Positions 5,878 through 8,104 of a DNA stretch of 8,104 nucleotides are shown piece by piece. The DNA is taken from the NCBI GenBank assembly GCA_964608095.1, contig CAZSMK010000097.1:1-8104 (forward strand). The letters are read 5' to 3'. Below the pieces are notes generated by a model. It worked only from the letters and a program-made list of their open reading frames with translations. It made no database searches and was not told the origin of the DNA. The translations under genes and the position numbers were made by a program. Origin of the DNA: CAZSMK01 sp964608095. Its GTDB lineage: Bacteria > Sumerlaeota > Sumerlaeia > MWCT01 > JAGHBZ01. How positions within the stretch are numbered: the first letter of the stretch is position 1; each line of letters starts with the position of its first letter.

Positions 5878-7101
5878 TTGAAGACGAAAAGAACAAAAAC
5901 GAGGTCGCAACGGATGAAGTGGTGGCGCGAGGCACGCTTCGGCATGTTTATTCATTGGGGACTGTATTCCCAGCTCGGTCGTCACGAATGGGTCATGTAC
6001 CGAGAGCGGATTCCCGTTAAGGAATACGAGGAGCTGGCGAAGACATGGAACGCCCGACCGCGTCCTGCGCGGGAATGGGCACGTCTCGCACAAAAAGCCG
6101 GCATGAAATACATGGTCATGACGACCAAGCACCATGAAGGATTCTGCCTCTGGGATACACACCACACGGACTACAATGCGGTCAGGTGCAGTCCCGGACG
6201 CGACCAGGTTCAGGAATTTGTCGACGCTTGCCGCGAATTCAACCTCAAGATCGGATTTTACTACTCGCTCATGGACTGGCATCACCCGGATGGTATGCGC
6301 TGTAAAACGAGCGCGGCAGCGCGACGACGGTTCGTGGCGTTCACTCATGGTTGCGTACAGGAGCTCTGTTCCAACTATGGGAACATCGATATCCTCTGGT
6401 ATGACGTCCCTTACCCGTTGCTCAAACCTGAGCAATGGGAAAGCGAAAAAATGAACGCCATGGTGCGACGGCTTCAGCCGAATATTATCATAAACGACCG
6501 GTCTTTGCTGGATGAGGATTTTGCCACACCGGAAGAACACATTAACGCAGCGCCCGAAGGCAGAGACTGGGAGGCGTGCATGACGTTCAACGGCGCATGG
6601 GGTTATATGCCCTCCGCTATCGATTGGCGTTCTCCACGCGACGTCATCATGATGCTATGCACGGTAACTGGTTACGGCGGGAACCTTCTGCTGAATGTCG
6701 GACCAGCGCCCGACGGGTCGATCCCGCCCGAAGCAGTCGATCGCCTCTCCACCGTGGGAAAATGGACACGCCGCTATGGCGAAGCAATGTACGGCGCCGT
6801 CGACCGAATCGACCGGAGGTTCTTTCGCCAGTTCACGGGCTCCTATACGTTGAAAGGCAGAACAGCCTATTTCTGGTGCGACAAATGGCAGGGTAACCGG
6901 CTGACGCTGGGCGGGCGCTATCCTGAAATTCTTGACGCTCGATTCCTCGATTCGCAAAAACCCATTGCGTTCAAGCAGGAACGCGACCGTGTTATTCTTT
7001 ATGACCTGCCCGAGTCGTGCCCTGATAAGTTTGCGGGTATAGCAGTTATCAAGATTCAGTTCGCACGACAACCACGCAGACGATTTCGATATTTTATGTA
7101 A
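5878..7101 (+). CDS. GH29 alpha-L-fucosidase, cytosolic
   Basis: A 407-residue enzyme of glycoside hydrolase family 29, which removes alpha-linked L-fucose with retention of configuration. Clear family motifs in order are KWWREARFGMFIHWGLYS near the N-terminus, KHHEGFCLWDT with His85-His86-Glu87, FYYSLMDWHHPD, and DILWYD at 171-176, whose last Asp (Asp176) aligns with the catalytic nucleophile. WEACMTFNGAWGY and GGNLLLNVGPAPDGSIPPEA follow, with a small beta-rich C-terminal region from about residue 320. The acid/base residue varies between subfamilies and I do not assign it. No signal peptide is present, so it acts on imported or cytosolic fucosides. The TTG start at 5878 has AAGG at 5864-5867; ATG 5914 (MKWWREARF) with GAGG at 5900-5903 is a credible shorter alternative that keeps the whole catalytic domain. 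It closes the glycan gene run. Confidence 0.93.
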   Translation: MKTKRTKTRSQRMKWWREARFGMFIHWGLYSQLGRHEWVMYRERIPVKEYEELAKTWNARPRPAREWARLAQKAGMKYMVMTTKHHEGFCLWDTHHTDYNAVRCSPGRDQVQEFVDACREFNLKIGFYYSLMDWHHPDGMRCKTSAAARRRFVAFTHGCVQELCSNYGNIDILWYDVPYPLLKPEQWESEKMNAMVRRLQPNIIINDRSLLDEDFATPEEHINAAPEGRDWEACMTFNGAWGYMPSAIDWRSPRDVIMMLCTVTGYGGNLLLNVGPAPDGSIPPEAVDRLSTVGKWTRRYGEAMYGAVDRIDRRFFRQFTGSYTLKGRTAYFWCDKWQGNRLTLGGRYPEILDARFLDSQKPIAFKQERDRVILYDLPESCPDKFAGIAVIKIQFARQPRRRFRYFM

Positions 7102-7103
7102 CG

Positions 7104-7119
7104 GCTACTTTAAAGTAGC
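7104..7119. other. Perfect 16-base palindrome after the fucosidase gene
   Basis: GCTACTTTAAAGTAGC is a perfect inverted repeat beginning two bases after the fucosidase stop. As RNA it could form a 6-bp stem with a TTAA loop. No T tract follows, so it would be a weak or factor-assisted terminator, a transcript-end stabiliser, or a protein-binding site. Confidence 0.45.
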
Positions 7120-7182
7120 GGCTTCGGCGTACAACAAAATTTCTCTCAATCGTGTAATTTTTCTTGCCATTTAGGGGCTAAT

Positions 7183-7203
7183 ATGAGTACAGAATATCAT
7201 TAA
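7183..7203 (+). other. Possible 6-codon leader ORF upstream of the histone gene
   Basis: ATG at 7183 with AGGGG five bases upstream encodes MSTEYH and stops at TAA 7201-7203, inside the 185-base gap before the histone gene. It may be chance. Apart from this and the palindrome, I see nothing definite in 7102-7286 and no clear -35/-10 pair. Confidence 0.15.
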
Positions 7204-7273
7204 CTGGATGGATTTCGCGTAATGCGCCAAAAAGTAGATACAGTGGATCACACTTTTTAAAAGGGGAAAAACC

Positions 7274-7280
7274 AAGGAGG
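7274..7280 (+). promoter_or_regulatory. Strong ribosome binding site AAGGAGG for the histone gene
   Basis: AAGGAGG, a near-perfect Shine-Dalgarno sequence, is six bases before ATG 7287. It is the best site in the window, which fits a highly translated chromatin protein. Confidence 0.85.
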
Positions 7281-7286
7281 CTAATT

Positions 7287-7487
7287 ATGAACGGAGAGCA
7301 AGAAACAAAGGATGTTCTTGTGGTGGTCTCAAAATTAAAGAAGTACATTCGCTCGAAGTATGGCATGAACACCTCGGGAAACGTTGCTGATATCTTATCG
7401 GACAACATTCGTGCCATGTGCAACAAGGCGGCGGAGCATGCCCAGAACGATGGACGCAAAACCATCATGTCACGCGACTTCGAATAA
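7287..7487 (+). CDS. Bacterial histone-fold DNA-binding protein
   Basis: A 66-residue basic/acidic protein with a single histone fold. Residues 10-24 (VLVVVSKLKKYIRSK) form helix 1; GMNTSGN is loop 1; 33-55 (VADILSDNIRAMCNKAAEH and on) form the long helix 2; GRKTIMSRD (56-64) is loop 2 and closely matches GRKTIKAED of archaeal histones. Arg57 and Asp64 keep the seven-residue spacing of the conserved Arg-Asp salt bridge. The protein ends two residues after that Asp, so helix 3 is almost absent, as in short bacterial histones of the Bdellovibrio Bd0055 type. Such proteins dimerise and bind DNA without sequence specificity, and in Bdellovibrio they are major nucleoid components. It is alone in its unit, transcribed towards the minus-strand gene with a 30-base gap. 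Function is inferred from the fold; a local role in regulating the glycan genes is not indicated. Confidence 0.85.
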   Translation: MNGEQETKDVLVVVSKLKKYIRSKYGMNTSGNVADILSDNIRAMCNKAAEHAQNDGRKTIMSRDFE

Positions 7488-7517
7488 AAAACTTTTGTGT
7501 TCAGACCTCGAAATTTG

Positions 7518-8000
7518 CTATGGACTGAGGAGGAGTTCTTTGAATGAGACCGAGTCAAGATAGAGCCAGGAGAAGGTGTCGTTATCCGATGTGAAACTCA
7601 TGAGGTCGAAGGAACACAGGACGGTTGTGTCGCCCGCCCAAATTAGCTTCGGCGCGAATAGTACCCTATATGGCTTGGTTTCTATGGATGTGGGCGACAG
7701 CTGATTAAAACTCTCAATCATGTGCTCCCATGCCTGCCAACTCCCTTTCTGGTTCACACGAAGTCGAAAATGTACCGCTTCGTCTGCGTCAGTCACACTA
7801 CTCCCCACCTGAAACTCTACTGCATATACCTTGCCATGCTCTATCGCCACCTCTGGGCTGCAAAAAAATCCGAAGCAATCGGTCGATCCGTTCGGGCTGA
7901 GACCAAGAAACCCTCCCGATACCGAAGAGATAGGCAGGTCAAGTGGGGGAACTTCTCGTAATTGCCACCCCTCATCTCCCGTCTCAAAGGTGTATTCCAT
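7518..8000 (-). repeat. Domain repeat, complete copy in the minus-strand gene
   Basis: Third full copy of the domain in this window, about 160 residues, from MEYTFETG to the protein end. The block FDLMSF is encoded at 7610-7593 on the minus strand. Compared with copy B of the plus-strand protein, the RVNQ..SWQAWEH and FAP blocks are conserved while the loops differ, so the copies are divergent paralogues and not recent duplicates. Confidence 0.75.
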
Positions 8001-8104
8001 GAGCGCCGACGAATCCGCCACTCCTGTCTCAACCACACTCACCTCGTCGAGATATATCCATGACGTTACATCGTTTGCGTCATCAAGGCTCATGAGATCA
8101 AAGG
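7518..8104 (-). CDS. Repeat-domain protein, C-terminal part (paralogue of the 3739-4854 protein)
   Basis: A minus-strand gene cut by the right edge: 194 residues are visible, ending at a TAG whose complement is 7518-7520. The reading frame stays open to the edge, and the first visible residues, FDLMSLDDANDV followed by WIYLDEVSVVE, are the end of one domain copy. A complete copy follows (8000 down to 7518) with YTFETGDEGWQL, GSTDCFGFFCSPEV, FRLRVNQKGSWQAWEHM, RVLFAPK and FDLMSFTSDND. All these blocks align with the two domains of the protein at 3739. So this protein also has at least two copies and is probably secreted, though its signal peptide and any linker are outside the window. It converges with the histone gene. 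Function is unknown; a carbohydrate-binding-like beta-sandwich is inferred. Confidence 0.8.
   Translation of the reverse strand, partial: FDLMSLDDANDVTSWIYLDEVSVVETGVADSSALMEYTFETGDEGWQLREVPPLDLPISSVSGGFLGLSPNGSTDCFGFFCSPEVAIEHGKVYAVEFQVGSSVTDADEAVHFRLRVNQKGSWQAWEHMIESFNQLSPTSIETKPYRVLFAPKLIWAGDTTVLCSFDLMSFTSDNDTFSWLYLDSVSFKELLLSP

Noticed and set aside
5854..6540. Long minus-strand open frame (228 codons) opposite the fucosidase gene
   Set aside because: It lies wholly against an unmistakable GH29 gene, shows no recognisable domain, and is explained by codon bias of the plus-strand gene.

Overview
The window looks like a metagenomic or draft-genome fragment from a Gram-negative-type bacterium of moderate GC content. 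The supporting signs are a lipoprotein signal peptide, non-ATG starts (TTG, GTG), paired ABC-2 export permeases, a glycan-catabolism gene set and a bacterial histone-fold protein. This mix fits lineages such as PVC-group bacteria (Lentisphaerota, Planctomycetota), Omnitrophota, Sumerlaeota or relatives. No marker gene is present, so the assignment is a low-confidence inference.

Layout: (1) 1-1263, the end of one ABC-2 permease followed 4 bases later by a second one. The second is split by an 11-T run; a single -1 shift at a canonical slippery heptamer restores a full 376-residue protein. (2) 1287-3592, a lipoprotein resembling the DUF4185/DUF5005 beta-propeller proteins, overlapping by 4 bases a uroporphyrinogen-decarboxylase-superfamily protein. 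That protein carries the His-x-Cys...Cys zinc ligands of cobalamin/corrinoid methyltransferases of the MtaA/CmuA type. (3) 3739-4854, a secreted protein with a Thr-Pro linker and two copies of an unrecognised domain of about 160 residues. (4) 4948-7101, two enzymes without signal peptides: a GH43-like five-bladed propeller protein and a GH29 alpha-L-fucosidase. (5) 7287-7487, a 66-residue histone-fold protein with a strong ribosome binding site. (6) 7518-8104 on the minus strand, the C-terminal part of another protein built from the same repeated domain as in (3), running off the right edge.

How the genes may work together (inference): the lipoprotein and the repeat-domain proteins would act in the envelope or outside the cell on a glycan, while the GH43-like protein and the fucosidase process imported oligosaccharides in the cytosol. 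The URO-D-type methyltransferase could remove methyl groups from an O-methylated sugar or aglycone, but no corrinoid protein is visible here. The histone gene is separated by a 185-base gap and is probably an independent unit.

Most notable points: the bacterial histone, the U-UUU-UUC frameshift site in the permease, and the repeated-domain family present in two proteins at this locus. No CRISPR array, tRNA, rRNA, transposase or integration site was seen.
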